Made by a program: the position numbers and the translations under genes. Below are positions 8,081 through 16,250 of a stretch of 64,000 nt of DNA, piece after piece (within the stretch, counting starts at the first letter, position 1; each line of letters starts with the position of its first letter). The notes under the pieces were generated by a model. It saw nothing but the letters and a program-made list of their open reading frames with translations. It had not been told where the DNA came from and searched no databases. Origin of the DNA: Pseudomonas sp. FeN3W (GTDB lineage: Bacteria > Pseudomonadota > Gammaproteobacteria > Pseudomonadales > Pseudomonadaceae); contig CP136010.1 in assembly GCA_030263805.2 (NCBI GenBank), forward strand, positions 4,727,001-4,791,000. The letters are read 5' to 3'.

Positions 8081-9859
8081 ATGGCTGAAGCGGTGAACGT
8101 TCCGGTGCCGGTTACTCCCGAGGGTGTCAAGAAGCCCTTGCTGGGCCTGTCCTTCCTGGAAAACCTTTCGGATATGTCCATGCTGCGGCAGGTCGGCCTG
8201 TTGGTCGGGCTGGCAGCCAGCGTGGCGATCGGTTTCGCCGTGGTGCTCTGGTCGCAGCAGCCCGATTACCGCCCGCTGCTCGGCAGCCTGGCCGGGATGG
8301 ATGCCAACCAGGTGATGGAAACCCTCGCTGCCGCGGACATCTCCTATACCGTCGAACCGAACTCCGGCGCCCTGCTGGTCAAGGCGGATGATCTTGCGCG
8401 TGCACGTCTCAAGCTCGCCGGTGCGGGTATCGCGCCGGCGGACAGCAACATCGGTTTCGAAATCCTCGACAAGGAACAGGGTCTGGGTACCAGCCAGTTC
8501 ATGGAGGCGACCCGCTATCGTCGTGGCCTCGAGGGCGAACTGGGCCGCACCATTTCCAGCCTGAACAACGTCAAGGGCGCCCGTGTGCACCTGGCGATCC
8601 CGAAGAGTTCGGTGTTCGTTCGCGACGAGCGCAAGCCCAGTGCCTCGGTACTGGTAGAGCTTTACCCGGGCCGCGCGCTGGAGCCGAGTCAGGTGATGGC
8701 GATCATCAACCTGGTTGCGACCAGCGTGCCGGAACTGAACAAGTCGCAGATCACCGTGGTGGATCAGAAGGGCAATCTGCTTTCCGACCAGCAGGAGCTC
8801 ACCGAACTGAGCATGGCCGGCAAGCAGTTCGACTACAGCCGCCGCATGGAAGGCCTTTACACCCAGCGCGTGCACAACATTCTGCAACCGGTGCTGGGCA
8901 GCGGCCGCTACAAGGCCGAAGTCTCCGCGGACGTGGATTTCAGCGCTGTCGAATCCACCTCGGAAACCTTCAACCCCGATCAGCCGGCGCTGCGCAGCGA
9001 GCAGAGCGTCAATGAGCAGCGTCAGAGCAGCCTGCCGCCGCAAGGCGTGCCGGGCGCCCTGAGCAATCAGCCTCCTGGCCCGGCGACCGCGCCCGAGCAG
9101 GCCAATCAGGCCGCCGCCGCGGGGGCCGTGGCTCCTGGTCAGCCTCTGCTCGATGCCAATGGTCAGCAGGTCATGGACCCCGTGACCGGTCAACCGATGC
9201 TTGCGCCCTATCCGGCCGACAAGCGTGAGCAGGCTACGCGCAACTACGAACTCGATCGCTCGATCAGCTATACCAAGCAGCAGCAGGGTCGCCTGCGCCG
9301 GCTCTCGGTGGCGGTAGTGGTCGACGATCAGATGACGCTCAATGCGGCCGGCGAGATGGTTCGCGTACCGTGGAACGCCGATGATCTGGCGCGCTTCACC
9401 CGCCTGGTGCAGGACGCGGTGGGTTTCGATGCCAGCCGCGGTGACAGCGTCAGCGTGATCAACACCGCGTTCGTCGCCGACAGCGCAGGGGAGACCTTCG
9501 AAGAGATACCGTTCTATTCGCAGCCGTGGTTCTGGGATGTGGTCAAGCAGGTCCTCGGCGTACTGTTCATCCTGGTGCTGGTGTTCGGTGTGCTGCGTCC
9601 GGTGCTCAAGAGCCTCACCAATCCGTCCAGCGGCAAGGAGCTGCAGGTTGCCAGCGGTCCGGGCGAGCTGGGCGGCGATGATGGACTGGATTCCGGCCTG
9701 GCCAGCGACCGGGTCAGCCTGAGCGGCCCGCAGAACATTCTGCTGCCGAGCCCCAGCGAGGGATATGAAGCCCAGCTGAACGCGATCAAGAACCTGGTGG
9801 CCGATGACCCGGGACGGGTAGCCCAGGTGGTGAAAGAGTGGATCAACGCCGATGAATGA
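8081..9859 (+). CDS. fliF: Flagellar MS-ring protein FliF
   Basis: Forms the membrane ring that carries the export gate and the FliG rotor ring. The 592 residues include an N-terminal transmembrane helix (about 34-52), two ring-building motifs in the periplasmic domain, a low-complexity Pro/Gln/Ala stretch around residues 320-370, and a second helix near 490-508 (VLGVLFILVLVFGVLRPVL). The cytoplasmic tail that binds FliG follows, ending in VVKEWINADE. It starts 13 bases after fliE and overlaps fliG by 8 bases, so translation is probably coupled. Confidence 0.97.
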   Translation: MAEAVNVPVPVTPEGVKKPLLGLSFLENLSDMSMLRQVGLLVGLAASVAIGFAVVLWSQQPDYRPLLGSLAGMDANQVMETLAAADISYTVEPNSGALLVKADDLARARLKLAGAGIAPADSNIGFEILDKEQGLGTSQFMEATRYRRGLEGELGRTISSLNNVKGARVHLAIPKSSVFVRDERKPSASVLVELYPGRALEPSQVMAIINLVATSVPELNKSQITVVDQKGNLLSDQQELTELSMAGKQFDYSRRMEGLYTQRVHNILQPVLGSGRYKAEVSADVDFSAVESTSETFNPDQPALRSEQSVNEQRQSSLPPQGVPGALSNQPPGPATAPEQANQAAAAGAVAPGQPLLDANGQQVMDPVTGQPMLAPYPADKREQATRNYELDRSISYTKQQQGRLRRLSVAVVVDDQMTLNAAGEMVRVPWNADDLARFTRLVQDAVGFDASRGDSVSVINTAFVADSAGETFEEIPFYSQPWFWDVVKQVLGVLFILVLVFGVLRPVLKSLTNPSSGKELQVASGPGELGGDDGLDSGLASDRVSLSGPQNILLPSPSEGYEAQLNAIKNLVADDPGRVAQVVKEWINADE

Positions 9860-10868
9860 CAATCGAGTTCAAGCCAAGCTCAACAAGGTCGACAAGGCCG
9901 CCATCCTGCTGCTCTCGCTGGGTGAAACCGACGCGGCGCAGGTCCTGCGTCACCTCGGTCCGAAAGAGGTGCAACGCGTCGGTACTGCCATGGCGCAGAT
10001 GCGCAACGTGCAGAAGGTGCAGATCGAGCAGGTGATGAGCGAGTTCGTCGAGATCGTCGGCGACCAGACCAGCCTCGGCGTGGGCTCCGATGGCTACATT
10101 CGCAAGATGCTCACCCAGGCCCTCGGCGAGGACAAGGCCGGCGGCCTGATCGACCGTATCCTGCTGGGCGGCAACACCAGCGGTCTGGACAGCCTGAAAT
10201 GGATGGAGCCGCGCGCCGTGGCGGATGTGATCCGCTACGAGCACCCGCAGATTCAGGCCATCGTGGTGGCCTATCTCGACCCTGATCAGGCCGGCGAGGT
10301 GCTCTCGCATTTCGACCACAAGGTACGCCTGGACATCGTCCTGCGCGTGTCCTCGCTCAATACCGTCCAGCCGGCCGCGCTGAAGGAACTGAACCTGATC
10401 CTGGAGAAGCAGTTCTCCGGGAACACCAACACCAGCCGCGCCAGCCTGGGCGGCGTGAAGCGTGCGGCCGACATCATGAACTATCTGGACAGCTCCGTCG
10501 AAGGCCAGCTGATGGATGCGATCCGCGACGTGGACGAGGACCTGTCCAGCCAGATCGAGGACCTGATGTTCGTCTTCGACAACCTGGCCGACGTCGACGA
10601 CCGTGGCATCCAGGTGCTGCTGCGTGAGGTATCCTCCGACGTGCTGGTGATGGCGCTCAAGGGCGCCGACGACGGCATCAAGGAAAAGGTCTTCAAGAAT
10701 ATGTCCAAGCGCGCCGGCGAACTGCTGCGCGACGACCTGGAGGCCAAGGGGCCGGTGCGTGTCAGCGATGTCGAGAATGCGCAGAAGGAAATCCTTACCA
10801 TTGCTCGCCGCATGGCCGAGGCCGGTGAAATCGTCCTGGGTTCCAAGGGCGGCGAAGAGATGATCTAA
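9852..10868 (+). CDS. fliG: Flagellar motor switch protein FliG
   Basis: Rotor protein that touches the stators and sets rotation direction with FliM and FliN. At 338 residues it has the usual length. The N-terminal FliF-binding domain, the middle domain with the EHPQ motif (YEHPQIQAIVVAYLDPDQAG), and the C-terminal torque helix with charged residues (LMFVFDNLADVDDRG...KNMSKRAGELLRDDLEAKGPVR) are all present. The ATG at 9852 lies inside the end of fliF. Confidence 0.97.
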   Translation: MNDNRVQAKLNKVDKAAILLLSLGETDAAQVLRHLGPKEVQRVGTAMAQMRNVQKVQIEQVMSEFVEIVGDQTSLGVGSDGYIRKMLTQALGEDKAGGLIDRILLGGNTSGLDSLKWMEPRAVADVIRYEHPQIQAIVVAYLDPDQAGEVLSHFDHKVRLDIVLRVSSLNTVQPAALKELNLILEKQFSGNTNTSRASLGGVKRAADIMNYLDSSVEGQLMDAIRDVDEDLSSQIEDLMFVFDNLADVDDRGIQVLLREVSSDVLVMALKGADDGIKEKVFKNMSKRAGELLRDDLEAKGPVRVSDVENAQKEILTIARRMAEAGEIVLGSKGGEEMI

Positions 10869-10887
10869 CCAGGTACGAACTCCACAC

Positions 10888-11664
10888 ATGTCCAAGGACA
10901 ACCCCAGCGACGTCATACGCGCGAAAGACGTCAGCCTGTTCGATCGCTGGTCGCTGCCCAGCTTCGATCCGCAGGGCGAAGAAGACGAGTTGCCCGCCGC
11001 AGAGGTCGTGGAAGAGCCTGTCGAAGAGCTGGCGCGAAGCGAGGACGTCCCGGTCGAGGACGTCAAACCGCTGACGCTCGACGAGCTCGAGGCTATCCGC
11101 CAGCAGGCCTACAATGAAGGCTTCGCTACCGGCGAGAAGGATGGTTTCCATGCCGGCCAGCTCAAGGCCCGGCAGGAAGCCGAGGCCGCGTTGGCGCCGC
11201 GATTGGAAAACCTCGAGCAGTTGATGGGTCAATTGCTCGAGCCGATCGCCGATCAGGATCGCAATCTCGAGCATGCCATGGCGACCCTGGTCAGCCACAT
11301 GGCACGCGAAGTGATCCAGCGTGATCTGTTGATCGATTCCAGCCAGATCCGTCAGGTGCTGCGTGAGGCGCTGAAGTTGCTGCCCATGGGCGCCAGCAAT
11401 GTGCGAATCCACGTCAATCCGCAGGACTTCGAGCTGATCAAGGCGTTGCGCGAGCGGCACGAAGAAAGTTGGCGAATTCTCGAAGACAGCAGCCTGCTGC
11501 CTGGTGGCTGTCATATCGAAACCGAGCACAGCCGCATCGATGCAAGCATCGAGACGCGTCTCACCCAGGCCATCAAGCAGCTGTTCGAACAGCAGCGCGA
11601 GAATGCCACCCGTCCTCCTGCCGCCGATCTGACCATCGATCTGGACTCGTCCGATGCGCCTTGA
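10888..11664 (+). CDS. fliH: Flagellar assembly protein FliH
   Basis: Cytoplasmic regulator of the FliI ATPase in the flagellar type III export apparatus. The 258 residues start with the conserved VIRAKDVSLFDRW segment, whose aromatic residues help anchor FliH to the export gate or C ring. An acidic linker and a Glu/Gln-rich helical middle (about 70-130) follow, then the C-terminal domain related to V-type ATPase stalk subunits. The last bases overlap fliI by 11 nucleotides. Confidence 0.94.
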   Translation: MSKDNPSDVIRAKDVSLFDRWSLPSFDPQGEEDELPAAEVVEEPVEELARSEDVPVEDVKPLTLDELEAIRQQAYNEGFATGEKDGFHAGQLKARQEAEAALAPRLENLEQLMGQLLEPIADQDRNLEHAMATLVSHMAREVIQRDLLIDSSQIRQVLREALKLLPMGASNVRIHVNPQDFELIKALRERHEESWRILEDSSLLPGGCHIETEHSRIDASIETRLTQAIKQLFEQQRENATRPPAADLTIDLDSSDAP

Positions 11665-13012
11665 GCGGACCAGTTTCGCCAAACGTTTCGAAGCCTATGG
11701 CGAAGCGATCAAGCTGCCCAGCCAGCCCATGCTCGAAGGGCGCCTGCTGCGCATGGTCGGTCTGACCCTGGAGGCGGAAGGCCTGCGTGCAGCCGTCGGC
11801 AGCCGCTGTCTGGTAATCAACGACGACAGTTATCACCCCACCGAGGTCGAGGCCGAGGTGATGGGCTTTTCCAGCGGCAAGCTGTATCTGATGCCCGTCG
11901 GCAGCCTTGCCGGCATCGCCCCGGGCGCGCGGGTCGTGCCGCTGGTCAATACCGGACGACTGCCCATGGGCATGTCCATGCTCGGCCGCGTGCTGGACGG
12001 GGCAGGGCGTGCGCTGGATGGCAAGGGCGGCATGAAGGCCGAGGACTGGGTGCCGATGGATGGCCCGGTGATCAACCCGCTCAAGCGCCATCCCATCAGC
12101 GAGCCGCTGGATGTCGGTATTCGCAGCATCAACGGGTTGCTCACGGTCGGGCGCGGCCAGCGTCTCGGGCTGTTCGCCGGTACCGGGGTCGGCAAGTCGG
12201 TGCTCTTGGGCATGATGACCCGCTTCACCGAGGCCGACATCATCGTGGTCGGGCTGATCGGTGAGCGGGGGCGTGAGGTCAAGGAATTCATCGAGAATAT
12301 CCTCGGCGAGGAGAGCATCAAGCGTTCCGTGGTGGTGGCATCGCCGGCTGACGAGGCGCCGCTGATGCGCCTGCGCGCCGCGCAGTACTGCACCCGTATC
12401 GCGGAATATTTTCGCGATCAGGGCAAGAACGTGCTGCTGCTGATGGATTCGCTGACGCGCTATGCCCAGGCCCAGCGCGAGATCGCCCTGGCCATCGGCG
12501 AGCCGCCGGCGACCAAGGGCTATCCGCCGTCGGTATTCGCCAAGCTGCCGAGTCTGGTCGAGCGCGCCGGCAATGCCGAGCAGGGCGGCGGCTCGATCAC
12601 CGCCTTCTACACCGTGCTCTCCGAAGGCGACGATCAGCAGGACCCGATCGCCGATGCCGCTCGCGGTGTGCTCGACGGACACATCGTGCTGTCGCGCCGT
12701 TTGGCCGAGGAAGGCCACTATCCGGCTATCGACATCGAAGCCTCCATCAGCCGGGTCATGCCGCAGGTGGTGAGCGCCGAGCATGTACGTGCGTCGCAGC
12801 GTTTCAAGCAGCTCTGGTCTCGTTACCAGCAGAGCCGCGACCTGATCAGTGTCGGCGCCTATGTGCCAGGCGGCGATCCGGAAACCGATATGGCCATCGC
12901 GCGTCAGGCCGAGATGGTCAGTTACTTGCGCCAGGGCCTCGATGAAAGCGAGGACCTGACGCGCAGCGCCGCGCAGCTCGCCGCGGTCTTCAATCCCCGG
13001 CAGGGCGGCTAA
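11654..13012 (+). CDS. fliI: Flagellum-specific ATP synthase/export ATPase FliI
   Basis: Hexameric ATPase that prepares export substrates and chaperones for the flagellar gate. The 452 residues include the P-loop GTGVGKS near residue 177, GERGREVKEF, and Walker B LLLMDSLTRYAQAQRE near 259-275. Similar to F1 beta but with the flagellar/type III N-terminal domain. ATG at 11654 overlaps the 3' end of fliH. Confidence 0.97.
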   Translation: MRLERTSFAKRFEAYGEAIKLPSQPMLEGRLLRMVGLTLEAEGLRAAVGSRCLVINDDSYHPTEVEAEVMGFSSGKLYLMPVGSLAGIAPGARVVPLVNTGRLPMGMSMLGRVLDGAGRALDGKGGMKAEDWVPMDGPVINPLKRHPISEPLDVGIRSINGLLTVGRGQRLGLFAGTGVGKSVLLGMMTRFTEADIIVVGLIGERGREVKEFIENILGEESIKRSVVVASPADEAPLMRLRAAQYCTRIAEYFRDQGKNVLLLMDSLTRYAQAQREIALAIGEPPATKGYPPSVFAKLPSLVERAGNAEQGGGSITAFYTVLSEGDDQQDPIADAARGVLDGHIVLSRRLAEEGHYPAIDIEASISRVMPQVVSAEHVRASQRFKQLWSRYQQSRDLISVGAYVPGGDPETDMAIARQAEMVSYLRQGLDESEDLTRSAAQLAAVFNPRQGG

Positions 13013-13015
13013 CCG

Positions 13016-13468
13016 ATGGCGGCCAGTCGGGCGGCGCGCCTGGCGCCGGTCATCGAGATGGCCGAAAAGGCCGAGCAGGAGGCCGCACGGCTGCTGGGGC
13101 AGGGCCAGACTCAGCTGAATCAGGCCGAGGCCAAGCTCGGTGAACTGGAGCAGTACTTCAGCGATTACCAGCAGCAATGGATGCAGCAGGGCAGCCAGGG
13201 CGTCTCGGGGCAGTGGCTGATGAATTACCAGCGCTTCCTGTCGCAGCTGGAGTCGGCGATCGGCCAGCAGCAGCGCAGCGTCAACTGGTACCGCGACAAC
13301 CTGAAGAAGCTGCGCCAGCAGTGGCACCAGCGGCATGCGCGTGTCGAAGGTCTGAGCAAGCTGGTCGAGAGCTATCAGAAGGAGGCGCGGATCGCGGCGG
13401 ACAAGCGCGAGCAGAAGTTGCTCGACGAGTACGCCCAGCGGCTGTCCGGGAGGGCGCGTGAGCAGTGA
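13016..13468 (+). CDS. fliJ: Flagellar export chaperone-escort FliJ
   Basis: A 150-residue, almost wholly helical coiled-coil protein rich in Gln, Glu, Arg and Ala. It fits the FliJ stalk that inserts into the FliI hexamer and touches FlhA. It starts 3 bases after the fliI stop. A Trp/Gln-rich segment (about 42-90) and a basic C-terminal helix are visible. Sequence conservation in this family is low, so the call relies on position after fliI as well as on composition. It ends the fliE-J run; a 236-base gap with duplicated motifs follows. Confidence 0.92.
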   Translation: MAASRAARLAPVIEMAEKAEQEAARLLGQGQTQLNQAEAKLGELEQYFSDYQQQWMQQGSQGVSGQWLMNYQRFLSQLESAIGQQQRSVNWYRDNLKKLRQQWHQRHARVEGLSKLVESYQKEARIAADKREQKLLDEYAQRLSGRAREQ

Positions 13469-13519
13469 TCCGGTCACGGTCCCCGGCCGGATTCGTGCTT
13501 GCCGTACCGCTGCTTGAAT

Positions 13520-13601
13520 GATAAATCTTGACCGCGTTTCAACGCGGCGACCGCCACCAGATCGTTTCAGCTGCCATCTGGCGCTTCCGGGATAAATCTT
13601 G
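13520..13601 (+). repeat. Direct repeat GATAAATCTTG (two copies) with an adjacent palindrome
   Basis: GATAAATCTTG occurs at 13520-13530 and 13591-13601, 71 bases apart, in the gap between fliJ and the STAS gene. After the first copy comes a perfect 7-base inverted repeat CCGCGTT-TC-AACGCGG at 13532-13547. This may be the regulatory region of the following three genes; no clear sigma-54 or sigma-28 site was found here. Confidence 0.5.
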
Positions 13602-13704
13602 GAAGTGGATGGCCGCCTTTCAGCCGGTACACGGCTGTTCATTTCGCTTATCGCGACGGCTGCTCGCAGGCCGCTTTCAAGACGTACCGGATCAGGAGTG
13701 CCAC

Positions 13705-14010
13705 ATGACCATTACCTCGCAGCCTTCGACGGATGGCCAGGAGTTGACCATATCCATCAGCGGACGCTTCGACTTCAATGCGCATCAGGCCTTCCGTGAT
13801 GCTTACCAGCGCCAGGACGTGAATCCGCAGCGTTATGTGGTCAATCTGCAAGGCACTACCTACATGGACAGTTCGGCGCTGGGCATGCTGCTCTTGCTGC
13901 GCGATCACGCCGGCGGCGACGAGGCGGACATCCGCCTGCTCAACTGCAATGGCGACGTGCGCAAGATCCTGTCGGTATCGAATTTCGAACAATTGTTCGT
14001 GATCGCCTGA
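13705..14010 (+). CDS. STAS-domain anti-sigma factor antagonist (HsbA-like)
   Basis: A 101-residue single-domain protein of the SpoIIAA/HsbA type. These proteins bind an anti-sigma factor or a diguanylate cyclase depending on phosphorylation of a serine. The switch site is visible as MDSSALG, with Ser57 at the position phosphorylated in SpoIIAA. ATG at 13705 follows AGGAG; longer in-frame readings upstream lack a ribosome site. It is followed one base later by a response regulator carrying both phosphatase and kinase domains, which would set the Ser57 state. By analogy with P. aeruginosa HsbR/HsbA, the module may tune FlgM/FliA or c-di-GMP, but no target gene is in this window. Confidence 0.88.
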   Translation: MTITSQPSTDGQELTISISGRFDFNAHQAFRDAYQRQDVNPQRYVVNLQGTTYMDSSALGMLLLLRDHAGGDEADIRLLNCNGDVRKILSVSNFEQLFVIA

Positions 14011-14011
14011 C

Positions 14012-15703
14012 ATGCCCATGCGGCTGTCGATCCTGATCGCCGAGGACAGCCCGGTCGATCGGATGCTGCTTTCCACCATCGTTGCCAAGCAGGGCCACCG
14101 GGTGTTGACGGCGGCCGATGGGCAGAAGGCGGTCGAGCTGTTCCAGCAGGAGCGGCCGCAGCTGGTGCTGATGGATGCGCTGATGCCGGTGATGGATGGC
14201 TTCGAGGCGGCGCGGCGCATCAAGCAACTGGCCGGCGACGAGCTGGTCCCGATCATCTTTCTCACCTCGCTGACCGAGCACGAAGCGCTGGTCAGCTGCC
14301 TCGAGGCCGGCGGCGACGACTTCATCGCCAAGCCTTACAACCCGATCATTCTCGAAGCCAAGATCCAGGCCATGCATCGCCTGCGCCGCCTGCAGGCGAC
14401 CGTGCTCGAACAGCGCGACCTGATCGCCAGACGAAATCAGCAGCTGCTCGACGAACATCGCGCCGCCAAGGCGATTTTCGACAAGGTCGCACATGCCGGT
14501 TGCCTGAGTGCGCCGACCATCCGCTACCGTCAGTCGCCACAAGCGCTGTTCAACGGCGACCTGTTGCTGGCAGCACAGGCTCCGGCCGGACAGATGTTCG
14601 TCCTTCTCGGTGATTTCACCGGTCACGGGTTGCCGGCCGCGATCGGGGCCATGCCGCTGGCGGAGACCTTTTACGGGATGGCGGCGAAGGGCTATTCGAG
14701 CACCGATATCCTTCGCGAGATGAATGCCAAGCTCAAGCAGATCCTTCCGGTGGAGATGTTCTGCTGTGCCACGCTGCTCGATATCGATCCCAAGCAGGGC
14801 AGTCTGCGGGTGTGGAACGGTGGTTTGCCGGACGGCTACCTGATCGGCGCGGACGGCCGGCGTACCGCACTGGTATCTCGTCACCTGCCGCTTGGCGTCG
14901 TGTCCCCGGCGGCGCTGGACGACAAGTTCGAGCATTACCCGCTGGCGCCCGGCGACCGGCTGTTGCTGCTGTCCGACGGGGTGGTAGAAAGCCGCAATGC
15001 CAATGACGAGCTGTTCGGCGAGCCGCGCCTGCTCGCCGCGCTGGACGCCAACGACGATCCGGCGCGGCTGTTCGACGAGATCGAGCAGGCGCTGCTGGAT
15101 TTCCACGGCCAGCAGCACGACGATCTGAGCCTGGTCGAGGTGGTGGTCAGCCCGGAGGTGATCACGATGCCGTCGATTACAGCGGCCACCGCGCATCGCT
15201 CGCGGCCGATGGACTGGTCGTTTCGGCTCGAGCTGCGTGCCGACAGCCTGCGCAGCGGCAATCCATTGCCTTCGTTGCTGCAGATTCTGCTGCAGGTCAA
15301 TCAGTTGCGCTCGCGCGCCGGTGAAATCTACACCGTGTTGGGTGAGCTCTACTCCAATGCCCTGGAGCATGGCGTGCTCGGTCTCGATTCGAGCCTCAAG
15401 TGCGATGCCGACGGTTTCAAGCACTACTACGACCTGCGCCAGCAACGCCTGCAGGCGCTGGTCGACGGTCATGTGCATCTGCAGCTGAGCATCAAGACCG
15501 CCCCGCATGGAGGGCGGTTGAGCATCGGCATCAGCGACAGTGGCTCGGGCTTCGACGTGTCGCGCGCGTTGCAGGCGCAGTTTGGCAGCGACCGTTTCAG
15601 TGGGCGCGGCTTGCATCTGGTGCGCCAGTTAAGCGACCGATTCGACTGGCAGTCGGATGGGCGCGGGCTGAGCGTGGAGTTCGCCTGGCAGGCTGAGGCA
15701 TAA
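14012..15703 (+). CDS. Response regulator with PP2C phosphatase and serine-kinase domains (HsbR-like)
   Basis: A 563-residue fusion. The N-terminal receiver domain has acidic residues at 11-12, phospho-acceptor Asp55 (LVLMDALMP) and a conserved Lys in AKPYN. A short linker helix follows, then a SpoIIE-type PP2C phosphatase (GDFTGHGLPAAIG near 200, LLLSDGVVES near 320). The C-terminal HATPase domain of the anti-sigma kinase type has ELYSNALEHGVLG near 445, DSGSGFD near 508 and GRGLHLV near 530. It would thus phosphorylate or dephosphorylate the STAS protein encoded one base upstream, under control of a phosphorelay. ATG at 14012 gives translational coupling. Confidence 0.92.
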   Translation: MPMRLSILIAEDSPVDRMLLSTIVAKQGHRVLTAADGQKAVELFQQERPQLVLMDALMPVMDGFEAARRIKQLAGDELVPIIFLTSLTEHEALVSCLEAGGDDFIAKPYNPIILEAKIQAMHRLRRLQATVLEQRDLIARRNQQLLDEHRAAKAIFDKVAHAGCLSAPTIRYRQSPQALFNGDLLLAAQAPAGQMFVLLGDFTGHGLPAAIGAMPLAETFYGMAAKGYSSTDILREMNAKLKQILPVEMFCCATLLDIDPKQGSLRVWNGGLPDGYLIGADGRRTALVSRHLPLGVVSPAALDDKFEHYPLAPGDRLLLLSDGVVESRNANDELFGEPRLLAALDANDDPARLFDEIEQALLDFHGQQHDDLSLVEVVVSPEVITMPSITAATAHRSRPMDWSFRLELRADSLRSGNPLPSLLQILLQVNQLRSRAGEIYTVLGELYSNALEHGVLGLDSSLKCDADGFKHYYDLRQQRLQALVDGHVHLQLSIKTAPHGGRLSIGISDSGSGFDVSRALQAQFGSDRFSGRGLHLVRQLSDRFDWQSDGRGLSVEFAWQAEA

Positions 15704-15731
15704 TCGTCCGCTTTCACTGAGGGGTGTACCG

Positions 15732-16082
15732 GTGTCCAACACTCATCTCGACAGCGCCGTGCTGGCCACGCTGCAGGACGTGATGGAGAGTGAGTATCCG
15801 GCGCTGCTGGATACCTTTCTTGTCGACTCCGAGGAGCGCGTTCGGCTGCTCCGTCAGGCCTGTCTCGCCGACCAGTCGGAGACCTTGCGGCGTGCAGCGC
15901 ACAGCTTCAAAGGCAGTTGCAGCAACATGGGCGCAACGCTGTTGGCCGACCTCTGTCAGGCGCTCGAGAGCGCCGCTCGGGAGAAGAACCTCGCTCAGGC
16001 CCCGGCGCTCATCGAATCCATCGAACGGGAATTCGCCATCATCGGCATCCTGTTCCGAGCCGAGCGCCAGCGCTACGGCTGA
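15732..16082 (+). CDS. Histidine phosphotransfer (Hpt) domain protein
   Basis: A 116-residue stand-alone Hpt protein. The phospho-histidine is His57 in the motif AAHSFKGSCSNMGA. It begins with GTG at 15732, preceded by GAGGGG. Standing directly behind the response regulator, it is the likely phosphoryl donor or acceptor for that protein's Asp55; the sensor kinase feeding it is not in this window. The three genes form one probable operon placed between fliJ and fliK, an arrangement also seen in other pseudomonads. Confidence 0.9.
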   Translation: MSNTHLDSAVLATLQDVMESEYPALLDTFLVDSEERVRLLRQACLADQSETLRRAAHSFKGSCSNMGATLLADLCQALESAAREKNLAQAPALIESIEREFAIIGILFRAERQRYG

Positions 16083-16196
16083 ATGGCCAAATCTCTGACG
16101 CCCCGGCGCTTCCTCTGATAGCTGAGCCGCTGCCGTCGGGCCCGTCGTTTCTGTTCAATCCAGCGCTTCCCGGCGTTTTTCCGGCATTCATGCTGC

Positions 16197-16211
16197 TGGC
16201 CCGGAACTTGC
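16197..16211 (+). promoter_or_regulatory. Sigma-54 promoter for fliK
   Basis: TGGCCCGGAACTTGC has GG at 16198-16199 and GC at 16210-16211 with exactly 10 bases between. Transcription would start about 28 bases before the fliK ATG. Confidence 0.75.
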
Positions 16212-16250
16212 TCTGCTTCCGCCACGATCCATCCGTAGCGGAATGACCTC

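Noticed and set aside
8048..9862. A 604-residue open frame antisense to fliF
   Set aside because: It mirrors fliF almost exactly, has an His/Gln/Arg/Leu composition typical of antisense frames in high-GC genes, and matches no known domain.
11573..13642. A 689-residue open frame antisense to fliI and fliJ
   Set aside because: Same antisense pattern as over fliF; the plus-strand genes are well conserved flagellar proteins.
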